The translations under genes were made by a program, and so were the position numbers. The notes under the pieces were generated by a model that ran no database searches, was not told where the DNA came from, and saw nothing but the letters and a program-made list of their open reading frames with translations. A stretch of DNA of 59,707 nt. Origin: Bacteroidia bacterium (GTDB lineage Bacteria > Bacteroidota > Bacteroidia > Cytophagales > Cyclobacteriaceae). This document shows positions 48,001 to 55,658 of this stretch, piece after piece (the stretch's first letter is position 1; each line of letters opens with the position of its first letter). The stretch spans positions 1 to 59,707 of the forward strand of contig JAUHYU010000016.1 of the NCBI GenBank assembly GCA_030426345.1, read 5' to 3'.

Positions 48001-49309
48001 TGTGGCCTTTATAATGCCTTCAGATTCCATGCTCACTGGATTGGGTGCGGGGTCGCATATTTTAGGTGTAATTGATGCCGTAGGATGCCGTGAGGATTTT
48101 GATTTTGTGGTTGATTCTCCAGGAGGGGTATTTGCCACAGTAACAGATGTGCCTGTGAGTTGTACTTCCATTTTCTTAAAAGCAGGGATCAGAATTGAAA
48201 TGGACTTACCAGCGACTACACTTCCAGGGCCTTATGAGGCATATGTGGCAAGTTCAAGCGATCCTGATAATGGGACGATGTATCAGATTCCTGATAATGG
48301 AATCAGGACTATTTTGAATTTGGATAAGGATTTTTACGATGTAACTATTCGTGCGAGTATCGATGGAGGTTGTACATATTCCGAGACTATTTCTGTATTT
48401 AGTGGTGCATATTCACTCGATTTTGAAATCATGGAAAATGATAGCATTGTGAGTTGTATTGGAGGTATGGGATCCATCACTATTGGAAATGTGACAGGAG
48501 ATCCGGATACGACATATATAGTTCAGTTAGTGAGTGAAGGAGATGTGGTACTTGAAACGTTTAATCTAACAAAGTTTGAGTTAGAAGGAGGCTTTACTAT
48601 TGATGAATCAAATACGGATAAACTCGTTGGAGGAAATTATTATATCAAAATGATCCAGAATCAGGATGGGTGCGCAGATGTAGAGGCTGTTTCAGGTTTG
48701 ATCACGATATATGAGCCTTTAGGTCAGTTGGGGTTAGATGTTATTGAAGATGCAGTATCTCTTTCTGATCGGCCTACAGGATCTATTACAGTTGAGGTAA
48801 TCCCAAGTGGAGGAACCCCTTATGAAGTACTTGTCCAGCTTGTTGATCCAGTCTTTGAATTGAATATCACAGATATAATAGATTTTAATGAGCAAAGAAA
48901 TTGGGAAGTAGTCACGAGCTCGGGTGGCAACCTAAATCGATATACGATCAAGCTAGATACATTATGGGCGGGACTTTATGAGATTTTTGTGCGAGATGCT
49001 TATGGCTGTGAGTATAGTCTTGATCACAGTATTGATTACGATGAAACGATATTTATTCCAAATGTATTTACGCCAAACAATGATGGAGTCAATGATGATT
49101 TTTACATCAGGAACCTGCCAGAATCAGGAACAAGTGTGATCATTACCAATAGAAATGGCTCCATTGTTTATGAGTCTGACAACTATACTTACGACACCCT
49201 ATGGGATGGAGGCAATGAAGCTGATGGTATATATTATTATAAAGTCAGCATGTCCACCGGGGAGAATTTCAAAGGTTGGGTAGAAAAATGGAGTGGCACT
49301 AGACCTTAA
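42026..49309 (+). CDS. Giant T9SS-secreted adhesin-like protein with seven tandem Ig/PKD-like repeats and a type-B sorting domain
   Basis: 2427 residues. A signal peptide covers 1-24 (LLILLASIGLFASQQVQAQ). A SprB-type repeat is near 155-215 (NGAIDITASGGYGAYAYSW). Residues 304-870 are seven 81-residue repeats, each with NNGPxCEG, GPNGFSS and REP blocks and two Cys. A PKD-like domain follows (TTYSWNFGANATPATAN). A cohesin-like segment at about 1134-1290 begins MIQIDDAIGSPGASIAIPVR. More SprB-type repeats follow (DGAIEITSVTGGVGPYTYLW). The C-terminus from about 2340 is the CHU_C/T9SS type-B domain (FIPNVFTPNNDGVNDDF, then WDGGNEADGIYYY). It should be secreted across the outer membrane and held at the surface for adhesion or gliding. 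No PorP/SprF-like gene follows it, unlike many type-B substrates. Confidence 0.93.
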   Translation: MKKSYFLLILLASIGLFASQQVQAQCPTLDPAVGTPEYGNGIEVCVQPGGDFATITFSFVNDASNFDNFLLYDIANSSYLIEGLSPVTYVHTPGSNIWVIENVPNELVASINSVYVFTKVGCLTYGGAGIDIDPNDELTISDTDIVITNNTSCVNPFNGAIDITASGGYGAYAYSWTGPNGFTASTKNITALEPGIYNVVVSDGHNCSYTKDVEVLDNAVNPVVTINGLNSTYCESDAVVVINGSEAPSGTFSGPGITDNGDGTANFDPSSAGVGGDVIYTYTDLLGCVGDTVYSVLVNPIPTTPVATNNGPACEGENIQLSTPDVAGATFSWTGPNGFSSTLREPIVSGITGADAGIYSVTIVLLGCESLAGTTDVVVNPTLATPIATNDGPACEGNDLQLSTPDVPGATFSWTGPNGFTSSLREPVISGITIVGAGIYSVVTDDGTCPSLPGTTDVVVTPIPATPSATDDGPVCEGGNVQLSTPNVPGALYSWTGPNGFSSALRTPNISGITIAGTGTYYVTVTLSGCASLTGTTDVIINPIPTTPVATNNGPACEGEDIQLSTANVVGAIYSWTGPNGFSSTLREPTISDITTAEAGTYSVSITLLGCSSLDGTTDVIVNPTLATPTPTNNGPVCEGGDLQLTTANVPGATYIWIGPNGFSSSLREPIISGITTASAGAYSVVIDDGTCPSLPGVTNVVVNPIPSAPTPTNNGPVCEGGNLQLTTVDVPGATFSWTGPNGFSSALREPIISGMTAAGAGSYSVMVTLSGCASLAGSTNVIVNPTLATPTATNNGPVCEGDDVQLSTPDVPGATYAWVGPNGFSSNLREPIVSGITLTGAGTYSVMLSMSGCTSLAGTTDIVVNPTPIPIIAGNSNPACQATGQIYSVQSNIGSTYNWTVPAGAVITSGGGTNSIVVDFGSTNGIISVQEQNASGCISAVTTMTIVQSGCVFDADFLTFSLSACINNTITFTSISSGTDATTTYSWNFGANATPATANTEGPHDITYSTSGLKTISLTIDDGNGNVITETKTDYINVVNPVVANISVSGSNPICPGQATDLTLQFVGGLPPYYVTYTDGSSTYNLTVNVGNDTTISVSPIVNTDYNLVSVSDNNCSGTVNPAPAEVLVNPLSDVMIQIDDAIGSPGASIAIPVRINGFQSMTKMNFTISWDANLISYDAVENVSLPNTNLGLAEVGNGFLSFTWNSSLADTTIIDGQELFSMRFNINDVLCTDAILTVDETPSTLVPMEIGNASCDASVTIDDGVVDIQATASMTSSDPDNLICFGETVIFTGLPTSMVNYKFYVNNVLTQDGVNPTYINAVLVDQDEVRATITDLNGCTTDVGPIVTTVTQISATTNITQITACGLSDGAIEITSVTGGVGPYTYLWTDPSINGGNETLQNQSNLARGIYNVTITDGTSGCIEVMSFNIQEPANFTLSTTKQDVTAMGGNDGEINLTITGGSGNNTISWTGPGGFTSNQLAISGLVAGNYIADVLDNVSGCGDFIEVEILEPTNVLTLNFTKTDVSACGASDGTIDLTVSGGSGNYAISWLADNDPGFTSNSTNLTGLSTDDYQVTVTDIVTAEVANLVVSIVDPLGTTLSAGVVDMATCVSNDGEIALTVSGGVGPFTFSWIDLDGNGFTSSDQNLTGLMAGNYRVEVQDDATSCTSTLDVVVGKPAFCDLPCAFNVSVSTNPTNCADSINGSATIFVINGGSGDGNYFYSLDNGTSYMPFDGDFLAEIENLGQGNYPMVVRDSVTGCTDNVIANVGVSSTLAAELSMDEADCDGKNGKISMSVSGKSPFEVKLVYKDGTEFIQTGSGLFTFDNLDSGAYSYTIKEDINNNGCEIMAPDSISLGSDCPTGCSSLAAIAHSFEDATCSSEPNGKAIVDVSGGASPYEYTADGINWIPFISGNIIDQLPPNGTYNIDIRQSEVNADCRTQVQVVINGPDPIELKMPIITMVQASCNLNDGVVKLGEVVGGISPYTYLIDDVAFIMPSDSMLTGLGAGSHILGVIDAVGCREDFDFVVDSPGGVFATVTDVPVSCTSIFLKAGIRIEMDLPATTLPGPYEAYVASSSDPDNGTMYQIPDNGIRTILNLDKDFYDVTIRASIDGGCTYSETISVFSGAYSLDFEIMENDSIVSCIGGMGSITIGNVTGDPDTTYIVQLVSEGDVVLETFNLTKFELEGGFTIDESNTDKLVGGNYYIKMIQNQDGCADVEAVSGLITIYEPLGQLGLDVIEDAVSLSDRPTGSITVEVIPSGGTPYEVLVQLVDPVFELNITDIIDFNEQRNWEVVTSSGGNLNRYTIKLDTLWAGLYEIFVRDAYGCEYSLDHSIDYDETIFIPNVFTPNNDGVNDDFYIRNLPESGTSVIITNRNGSIVYESDNYTYDTLWDGGNEADGIYYYKVSMSTGENFKGWVEKWSGTRP
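42935..44635 (+). repeat. Seven tandem 243-bp units within the adhesin gene
   Basis: Units start at 42935, 43178, 43421, 43664, 43907, 44150 and 44393, each exactly 243 bp with no indels. Units 1 and 4 share a LLGC variant, 2 and 5 share DDGTCPSLPG, and 3 and 6 share LSGCASL. This shows an older 729-bp (three-unit) duplication. Confidence 0.92.
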
Positions 49310-49319
49310 TTAAATGCTG

Positions 49320-49337
49320 ATAAAATCCATGAAATTA
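49320..49337 (+). repeat. AAAATCCATGAAATT word between convergent genes
   Basis: ATAAAATCCATGAAATTA fills most of the 28-base gap between the convergent stop codons of the adhesin and the acyl-CoA reductase. No hairpin terminator was seen here, so the word is the only recognisable element in the gap. Confidence 0.68.
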
Positions 49338-50348
49338 TTATATGTTGGATAGAAATTTCATGGTGTCAACATTGTCAGCATAATCCCAAATATCCGGTTT
49401 CTGTGCTTGGCCAAAATCAACACGATTATCAATTAAATCCATGTTGCTAACAATACATTGGATTTTGTTTTGAATGGAAAATAGATGGTTTTTTAAGGTA
49501 TCTACATCATCATAAAACTCATAATAGACCACGCCGATAGGAGAAGACAAATTTTCATTTTGTTGAAAAAGGGCAAAGCCATTATCTAGATGGGGTGTTT
49601 GATCTACCAGAAAAATTGATTTTTGGTAGAAGTAATTATTGTTGTATTTATGGTGATTAAATATCGGCTGGAACTGTTCAAGTTGATCGATTATTTTACT
49701 TAGATCGTATCCTGTTGGTAGAAATAATTTGGAAACATTCCTGCACCCCAACCCAAAATAGTCAAAAATATCATGACCGAGATTAGCCAAGTCTTCCTTA
49801 CTCTCTTCTCCATTTATAACTGCAACGGATGTCCTGTTTTTTCGAATGATATTAGGATATTTTGAAAAATAAAAATCAAAATACCTCGCAGTATTATCAC
49901 TTCCAGTAGCGATCACTGCCTCCATGCCGTTTAACCGATCTACAAATTCTATGGACTGTTTAAACTCAACGTCGATTTCTATTAACTCGTTGGCAATAAA
50001 TTGGAGCAAGACATCATCTTGGTGACTTAGTTTGGCCATTAATTTGTGGCCACTAAGGAGTACGCAAATCATGTCGTGGATACCTACCATCGGAATATTT
50101 CCGGCCATTACCACACCAACTTTTTTTGGAGTGATATTCTGGAAATCATAATTCCCCAACCACTTTTTTAGGTTGGTTTCATCCAAATAGCGAATTAATC
50201 CATCAAAAGATAGACGAATATTGTCAGGTGTAAACCATTGGTTTTTATAAGCAGCTTGTTCGATTATCTCGTCCAGCGAATCCTGGTACATGTCTTTTAA
50301 TCTGCTGCCAAGTGTTAAAAATGAGTTTGTTCTTTTAATAAAATCCAA
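49338..50348 (-). CDS. LuxC-like acyl-CoA reductase
   Basis: A 336-residue protein of the LuxC/acyl-CoA reductase family (aldehyde dehydrogenase fold), which reduces acyl-CoA or acyl-enzyme to aldehyde with NADPH. Visible blocks: KKVGVVMAGNIPMVGIHDM, AVIATGSDNTARYFDFYFS, and the nucleophile region DYFGLGCRNVSKLF with the catalytic Cys. It is shorter than canonical LuxC (about 480). It is divergent from a ferredoxin gene across 96 bp. The aldehyde product and its use are unknown; no luciferase genes are present. Confidence 0.88.
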   Translation of the reverse strand: MDFIKRTNSFLTLGSRLKDMYQDSLDEIIEQAAYKNQWFTPDNIRLSFDGLIRYLDETNLKKWLGNYDFQNITPKKVGVVMAGNIPMVGIHDMICVLLSGHKLMAKLSHQDDVLLQFIANELIEIDVEFKQSIEFVDRLNGMEAVIATGSDNTARYFDFYFSKYPNIIRKNRTSVAVINGEESKEDLANLGHDIFDYFGLGCRNVSKLFLPTGYDLSKIIDQLEQFQPIFNHHKYNNNYFYQKSIFLVDQTPHLDNGFALFQQNENLSSPIGVVYYEFYDDVDTLKNHLFSIQNKIQCIVSNMDLIDNRVDFGQAQKPDIWDYADNVDTMKFLSNI

Positions 50349-50426
50349 TTATTATTAATAACTTTGAAGCGTGTTAATTTTTTTATGTAAACATAATACT
50401 AATACATCATTTTTGATTATTTCTAA

Positions 50427-50789
<363 letters not shown>

Positions 50790-50799
50790 CCAATTTTAC

Positions 50800-50833
50800 A
50801 TCTACCCCGATCTACATCGGGGTAGATTTTTTT
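50800..50833 (+). terminator. Rho-independent terminator (ferredoxin / DUF58)
   Basis: A 12-bp perfect stem ATCTACCCCGAT (50800-50811) against ATCGGGGTAGAT (50816-50827), loop CTAC, then a T run. It touches the stop of the convergent DUF58 gene, so it mainly serves the ferredoxin transcript. Confidence 0.9.
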
Positions 50834-51740
50834 ATCTCATTTTTGCCCGTTTAATCAAATAGGCAGAAAGTACCTTATCAAAATCATCACGAATGTCGGC
50901 AGTTATAAAATCAATTTTGAATTGCCCACATTTAATTGCTAAATTCTGAAAGTAGGCTGTCATTTTTTCAGTATATGTGTCCTTGATTTGTGATGGATGC
51001 AATTTTAGTTCTTCTTTGGTTTCAAGATCAATGAAATTATAAGGGCGTTCTTCAAATTCGAAATCAAACTCGGTTTTTCGATCTGTAACATGAAAAAGTA
51101 AGACTTCGTGGTTTTTATGTTTAAGATGGTGAAGACCATTGATCATTTCCTGCACATGCTCTTGATCGTCAAACATATCGCTAAAAATAATAACCAGACT
51201 TCGCTTATGGATTTTATTGGCTATTTGATGCAATACTTCCGGGATACTTGTTTTTTTAGGGGAACTGGGGGGAGATTGTAAGAGTTTTTCTAAGAGTATC
51301 AGAATTTTATGAAGGTGGGCATGAGTTGATTTTACTTGGGTTTGGGCTTCTATATGATCAGAAAAAGTAGTGACCCCAATGGCATCACGTTGTCTTTGTA
51401 GCATGAAGGTGAGGGCCGCTGCAGCCATTACACTAAAGGTGATTTTCCCAGAAGTTTCATTTGGGTAGTACATCGACGAAGAATTATCGATCAGTATGGT
51501 GCAGCGAAGGTTGGTTTCCTCTTCGTAGCGTTTTGAAAACAATTTATCTGTACGTGCATATACCTTCCAGTCGATGTTTTTGGTGCTTTCGCCTGTGTTG
51601 TACAATTCGTGCTCCGCAAATTCCACTGAAAATCCATGGTAGGGCGATTTATGTAAGCCAGTGATAAAACCTTCCACCAATTGTCGGGCAAGCAATTCTA
51701 GATTGCTGAGCTCTCTTATCTTATGGAGATCAATTTTCAT
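50832..51740 (-). CDS. DUF58 / von Willebrand A-like protein (MoxR-associated type)
   Basis: 302 residues. The DUF58 N-terminal region includes GLHKSPYHGFSVEFAEHELY and GESTKNIDWKVYARTDKLF. A vWA-like fold with the MIDAS start ILIDNSSSMYYPN follows at about 85-255. These proteins usually act with a MoxR AAA+ ATPase in metal or protein assembly. No MoxR gene is adjacent here, and the upstream region to 51921 is non-coding, so any partner lies elsewhere. No membrane helix is visible. Confidence 0.9.
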   Translation of the reverse strand: MKIDLHKIRELSNLELLARQLVEGFITGLHKSPYHGFSVEFAEHELYNTGESTKNIDWKVYARTDKLFSKRYEEETNLRCTILIDNSSSMYYPNETSGKITFSVMAAAALTFMLQRQRDAIGVTTFSDHIEAQTQVKSTHAHLHKILILLEKLLQSPPSSPKKTSIPEVLHQIANKIHKRSLVIIFSDMFDDQEHVQEMINGLHHLKHKNHEVLLFHVTDRKTEFDFEFEERPYNFIDLETKEELKLHPSQIKDTYTEKMTAYFQNLAIKCGQFKIDFITADIRDDFDKVLSAYLIKRAKMR

Positions 51741-51921
51741 TTTATTTGGCTAGTTTTTGGGAAATCAAAATTGAGTTTTAATCAATAAAAATTCCTGATA
51801 AGGGAAATTATCGTCAATAATTTGCAACAAAGTAAATCATTGTTTTATATTTATCCGATTTTAAGATCATTTATATAGTTCAAATTTTTTAAGAAATTAT
51901 AGATCAAAATACTACATAGCT

Positions 51922-52269
51922 GTGGAAGAGAACAAGGATAACGGTAAGGAGGAAATTTATTCACAAAGGGTTAGGGCTGGAAAAAGGACTTATTTTTTTG
52001 ACGTGAAATCTACTCGGTCTAACGATTACTACTTGACAATCACGGAAAGTAAACGCAGGTACAAGGAGGATGGCTTTTTTTATGAAAAGCATAAAATTTT
52101 CTTGTACAAGGAGGATTTCAATAAATTTGTGGAGGCTCTAAATAGTACGGTAGATCATGTGAAGACAGAATTGCTGCCAGAAGTAGATTTTACCGAGTTT
52201 GACAAGCAAGAGGAGGAACGAAGCGCTACAGAGGATTCTGATGTCGGCACAGAGTTTAAATGGGATTAG
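51922..52269 (+). CDS. DUF3276 protein, Pur-alpha-like single-stranded nucleic acid binding
   Basis: 115 residues starting at GTG. The core RAGKRTYFFDVKSTRSNDYY and FFYEKHKIFLYKEDFNKFVE is the PUR-repeat layout of the bacterial DUF3276 family, which is found in Bacteroidota and spirochaetes and binds single-stranded nucleic acid. An acidic tail (EEERSATEDSDVGTEF) follows. It is monocistronic, with a terminator 21 bases after the stop. Confidence 0.9.
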   Translation: MEENKDNGKEEIYSQRVRAGKRTYFFDVKSTRSNDYYLTITESKRRYKEDGFFYEKHKIFLYKEDFNKFVEALNSTVDHVKTELLPEVDFTEFDKQEEERSATEDSDVGTEFKWD

Positions 52270-52290
52270 TAAAAATAGAATCAAATATAT

Positions 52291-52326
52291 AAAGCCTTTG
52301 GATTCCTTCAAAGGCTTTCTTTTTTT
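52291..52326 (+). terminator. Rho-independent terminator after the DUF3276 gene
   Basis: A 10-bp stem AAAGCCTTTG (52291-52300) against CAAAGGCTTT (52309-52318), an eight-base loop, then a run of T. Confidence 0.9.
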
Positions 52327-52340
52327 AGATAAAAAAGCAT

Positions 52341-52357
52341 CAAAAATCCATGAATTT
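52341..52357 (+). repeat. AAAAATCCATGAATTT word overlapping the AI-2E gene start codon
   Basis: The ATG of the downstream gene (52350) is the CATG of this copy. It lies 15 bases after a terminator. It is identical over 16 bases to the minus-strand copy at 18143-18158. Confidence 0.7.
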
Positions 52358-53447
52358 GCTCAAAAAGCCCATAGTCTTTGTATTGCTAGGTGTGGTGGTA
52401 TTTATACTTCTGAGTTGGTTTTTTTCTAGTATTTTTATTTATCTGGTTGTATCGATGATCCTTTCAACGATTTTGCGACCACTTACAAACTATCTGGCCA
52501 ATCAACAGTTTTTTAATATCCGAATGCCTCGTGCGTTGGCAGTTTTTATATCTTTTTTTACACTACTGCTGCTCTTGTCCGCATTTGTTACTTTGTTCTT
52601 GCCGCTTATTTCCGACCAGATCAAAATATTTACGAGTATAGAAATGGAACAGGCTATTTCAAAAATAGAGGCGCCATTAGAAGCTGTTGAAGATATTATA
52701 TTAAGGTATCAATTGGGTGATTTTGAAAAGGGGTTTTTATCCATGAGTATAAATCAAGGAATTCGAAACCTGCTTACTGAAGTGGAATATACTTCAATTG
52801 TGGAAAATGTAATTTCTGTAACCGGAAATGTATTTGTGGGTCTGATGGCCGTTACTTTTATTACATTCTTTTTGCTATATGAAAATGGGATTCTTAGAAA
52901 GCATTTGATCAATCTTATTCCTAATGAGTATTTTGAGGTTTCAATAGCAGGATTGTACAAGATCGAAAAACTTTTGTCCAATTATATGCTCGGCTTGTTG
53001 TTGCAGATGACGGCAATTTTTTCAATAGCCTTTACAGGTCTTTCTATATTTGGCATCAACTATGCAGCCTCAATTGCTTTATTTGCTGCGGTTATCAATC
53101 TGATTCCATATTTGGGGCCTATTCTTGGTGCAACATTTGGTATCCTTGTTGGGCTATCGACAGGAGGAGGGCAAATTTTTGAAGGGAATCAGTTCTTAAT
53201 AATGACCTTACAGATAGTATCTGTCTTTGGTGTGGTGCAGCTCACAGATAATGTAATCCTTCAACCGTTGATCTTCTCTAAAAGCATTAAAGCCCATCCA
53301 CTGGAAATATTTATTATTATATTTGCCGGCGCAACGCTAGCGGGTATCGTTGGCATGATTGCTGCAATTCCTGTTTACACCATTATTCGTGTATTCGTTA
53401 TGGAGATTTTTAGAGGTTACAAGAGTTATCATATTTTCAAAATATAA
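52350..53447 (+). CDS. AI-2E family (PF01594) transporter-like membrane protein
   Basis: 365 residues with the family layout: two N-terminal helices (KPIVFVLLGVVVFILLSWFF onward), a helix pair at about 65-95, a soluble middle segment, and a block of C-terminal helices with NLIPYLGPILGATFGILVGL and the terminal IVGMIAAIPVYTIIRVFVME. Members include exporters and ion antiporters; the original AI-2 export label applies to few of them. It lies three bases before ychF, so the two are co-transcribed. Its start codon lies inside a copy of the recurrent word. Confidence 0.9.
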   Translation: MNLLKKPIVFVLLGVVVFILLSWFFSSIFIYLVVSMILSTILRPLTNYLANQQFFNIRMPRALAVFISFFTLLLLLSAFVTLFLPLISDQIKIFTSIEMEQAISKIEAPLEAVEDIILRYQLGDFEKGFLSMSINQGIRNLLTEVEYTSIVENVISVTGNVFVGLMAVTFITFFLLYENGILRKHLINLIPNEYFEVSIAGLYKIEKLLSNYMLGLLLQMTAIFSIAFTGLSIFGINYAASIALFAAVINLIPYLGPILGATFGILVGLSTGGGQIFEGNQFLIMTLQIVSVFGVVQLTDNVILQPLIFSKSIKAHPLEIFIIIFAGATLAGIVGMIAAIPVYTIIRVFVMEIFRGYKSYHIFKI

Positions 53448-53450
53448 GAA

Positions 53451-54545
53451 ATGTCGTTACAGTGTGGGATCGTAGGATTGCCAAATGTTGGTAAATCCAC
53501 TCTTTTCAATTCATTATCTTCTGCCAAAGCTGAGGCAGCTAATTTTCCTTTTTGTACCATAGAGCCTAATGTTGGGGTAATTTCCGTCCCTGATGAAAGA
53601 CTGAATATTTTGGTGGAGTTGGTAAAACCGGAGCGTATGCTGCCTACGGTAATTGAGTTTGTTGATATTGCTGGATTGGTAAAAGGTGCAAGCAAAGGCG
53701 AGGGTTTGGGAAATAAATTTTTAGCAAATATCCGTGAGGTAGATGCAATTATACATGTAGTCAGATGTTTTGAAGATCCGAATGTCGTGCATGTTGATGG
53801 TGTCGTGAACCCAATCAATGATAAAGAAATAATTGATACTGAACTGCAGCTGAAAGATCTCGAAAGTGTCGAAAAGAGAATCCAAAGGTTGGAGAAAATC
53901 GCCAAATCAGGAGACCAAACTGCACGTAAACAATTGGCTATTTTAGCGAAATATCAACACATATTAGAAGAAGGTAAAAACGCCCGGGCGCTTGATCTTT
54001 CCGAACAAGAAAAACTAATCGTCAATGATTTATACCTACTGACAGACAAACCAGTCATTTATGTGGCCAATGTAGATGAAGATTCCCTTAGTGGAAATGA
54101 AATGACTAAGCGTTTGGAGCAGGTGGCGGTAGCAGAAGGTGCAGAATTAATTATTGTATGTGCATCTTTGGAAGCTCAGATTTCTGAATTGGAAACAATC
54201 GATGAGAAAAGAGAATTTTTGGAAGAGTACGGTTTGCAGCAATCCGGTCTAAATAGGTTGATCAGTGCTTCCTATCATATATTGAATCTGATTACTTATT
54301 TCACGGCAGGGCCCCAGGAAGTAAGGGCTTGGACAATACACAAGGGGTGGAAGGCCCCACAAGCTGCCGGGGTTATCCATACTGATTTTGAACGTGGCTT
54401 TATCAAAGCTGAGGTAATTAAGCTGGAGAATCTTGAGTTGTACAAAACTGAATTGGCATGCAAAGAAGCTGGGAAATTATCGATAGAAGGTAAAGAATAT
54501 ATAGTTCAAGATGGAGATATTATGCATTTTAGATTTAATGTATAA
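53451..54545 (+). CDS. ychF: Redox-regulated ribosome-binding ATPase YchF/OLA1
   Basis: A 364-residue OBG-family P-loop protein that prefers ATP. It has GIVGLPNVGKSTLFNSLSSA (G1), FPFCTIEPNVGVISVPDERL, FVDIAGLVKGASKGEGLGNK (G3), a coiled-coil insert (ESVEKRIQRLEKIAKSGDQ) and a C-terminal TGS domain ending GKEYIVQDGDIMHFRFNV. The family length is exact. It is the second gene after the AI-2E gene. A 288-bp non-coding region follows before the Cas6-like gene. Confidence 0.97.
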   Translation: MSLQCGIVGLPNVGKSTLFNSLSSAKAEAANFPFCTIEPNVGVISVPDERLNILVELVKPERMLPTVIEFVDIAGLVKGASKGEGLGNKFLANIREVDAIIHVVRCFEDPNVVHVDGVVNPINDKEIIDTELQLKDLESVEKRIQRLEKIAKSGDQTARKQLAILAKYQHILEEGKNARALDLSEQEKLIVNDLYLLTDKPVIYVANVDEDSLSGNEMTKRLEQVAVAEGAELIIVCASLEAQISELETIDEKREFLEEYGLQQSGLNRLISASYHILNLITYFTAGPQEVRAWTIHKGWKAPQAAGVIHTDFERGFIKAEVIKLENLELYKTELACKEAGKLSIEGKEYIVQDGDIMHFRFNV

Positions 54546-54833
54546 TATATTTTACCACATAAAATTATTAATGTATTTGACACTGTTTGATTTTTTTTTA
54601 TATTAATATCTGAATATAAAAACTAATATTTTTAATATGATAAGATTTTTAAGTTATTGTTAATGACCAAATTACTATATTGTTAAGGTAAGCTTGGGTT
54701 AAACATTAGCATAATTTTTCTGTTATTCTTTATTATCACTTGTACTTTTATTGTTACCGATAATATTGGATCGTTTGGAGGGGTTTAACTTGATTTTTGA
54801 ATATTGATTTTTTTGGACTGAAATAGCAAATCA
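54546..54833. other. AT-rich intergenic region between ychF and cas6-like gene
   Basis: 288 bases, very AT-rich and checked specifically for CRISPR-like direct repeats; none was found. No terminator hairpin or confident promoter was recognised either. Confidence 0.5.
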
Positions 54834-55658
54834 TTGAGAGTTAGAATCATATTTATCTTGAAAAACAAAGGGGCATATGTTCCCTTTCACCACCAATTTT
54901 TACTTGCGCAAGTAGTAAAGGGTGTTATAATCAAAGGGGGTAATGAAACCTTTAAAGATTTTTCATTTTATAATTTTTCCGGCCTTAAGGGACAGACAAA
55001 AATTAGTAGAAACGGGCTGCATTTTTTTTCCAACCGAGTAACATTGGTATTTTCGTGCCTTAATCAAGAATTTTTAGACTATTTTATCGACGAGTTGTTT
55101 GAAATGTCCCAATTAGAAATTGGCAATTTGGTTCTATTGCCAGAATCTGTTGAGATGGAAAATAAGCCTTCATTTCAAGATGAAATGAAATACATTTGCA
55201 TATCGCCTACTGTATTACTCAAGCCTTCATTTAATGATAACGAGAGCAAACGGTTTATTCCCCCTGAAACCGATGAATTTTCAGATATATTGTTTGAGTC
55301 TACAATTTTACGAATGGAATCTTTGGGGACTTTTTCCAATGAACAATTGACTTCGTTTTCAAAATTTCAGTTGGTTGCAGATGAAAATTATTTGAGAAAA
55401 ATCCGGGAGCACCAAAAGAAATTTGCCAGAATATATCCGGTTTATGATCAGGATGTAAAGTATGAGGTTAGAGGTTATACTTTCCCCTTTGTGTTATATG
55501 CGGCAAAGGAGGTTCAGGAATTTTTGTTTGGTGGAGGCATGGGATCCTTTACCCATAAAGGATTTGGAATGTTAGATTTGGCCAATACTGATCCGTCCAA
55601 GAGAACGACCGTATATCGCGAAGCAATAGTGCGGGAGGGAAATTCAGATAAACTTTAG
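54834..55658 (+). CDS. Solitary Cas6-like RAMP endoribonuclease
   Basis: 274 residues. The N-terminal ferredoxin-like fold begins MRVRIIFILKNKGAYVPFHH, with the Cas6-type block VPFHHQFLLAQVVKGVI; its His pair is a candidate catalytic site. A second block NRVTLVFSCLNQEFLDYF and ISPTVLLKPSF matches the inter-domain region. The C-terminal RAMP domain carries the glycine-rich loop FLFGGGMGSFTHKGFGMLDL expected of Cas6. Cas6 enzymes cut CRISPR precursor RNA, but there is no CRISPR array or any other cas gene in the window. The start is TTG at 54834, as the frame is closed upstream and has no ATG. It overlaps the convergent T9SS plug gene by 15 bases. Its role is therefore uncertain. Confidence 0.82.
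   Translation: MRVRIIFILKNKGAYVPFHHQFLLAQVVKGVIIKGGNETFKDFSFYNFSGLKGQTKISRNGLHFFSNRVTLVFSCLNQEFLDYFIDELFEMSQLEIGNLVLLPESVEMENKPSFQDEMKYICISPTVLLKPSFNDNESKRFIPPETDEFSDILFESTILRMESLGTFSNEQLTSFSKFQLVADENYLRKIREHQKKFARIYPVYDQDVKYEVRGYTFPFVLYAAKEVQEFLFGGGMGSFTHKGFGMLDLANTDPSKRTTVYREAIVREGNSDKL

Noticed and set aside
53429-53905. 158-residue frame antisense to ychF
   Set aside because: It overlaps the conserved G domain of ychF; Ser/Thr/Phe-rich with no motif.
54546-54833. CRISPR array next to the Cas6-like gene
   Set aside because: The region was read for direct repeats of 20 bases or more and none was found.
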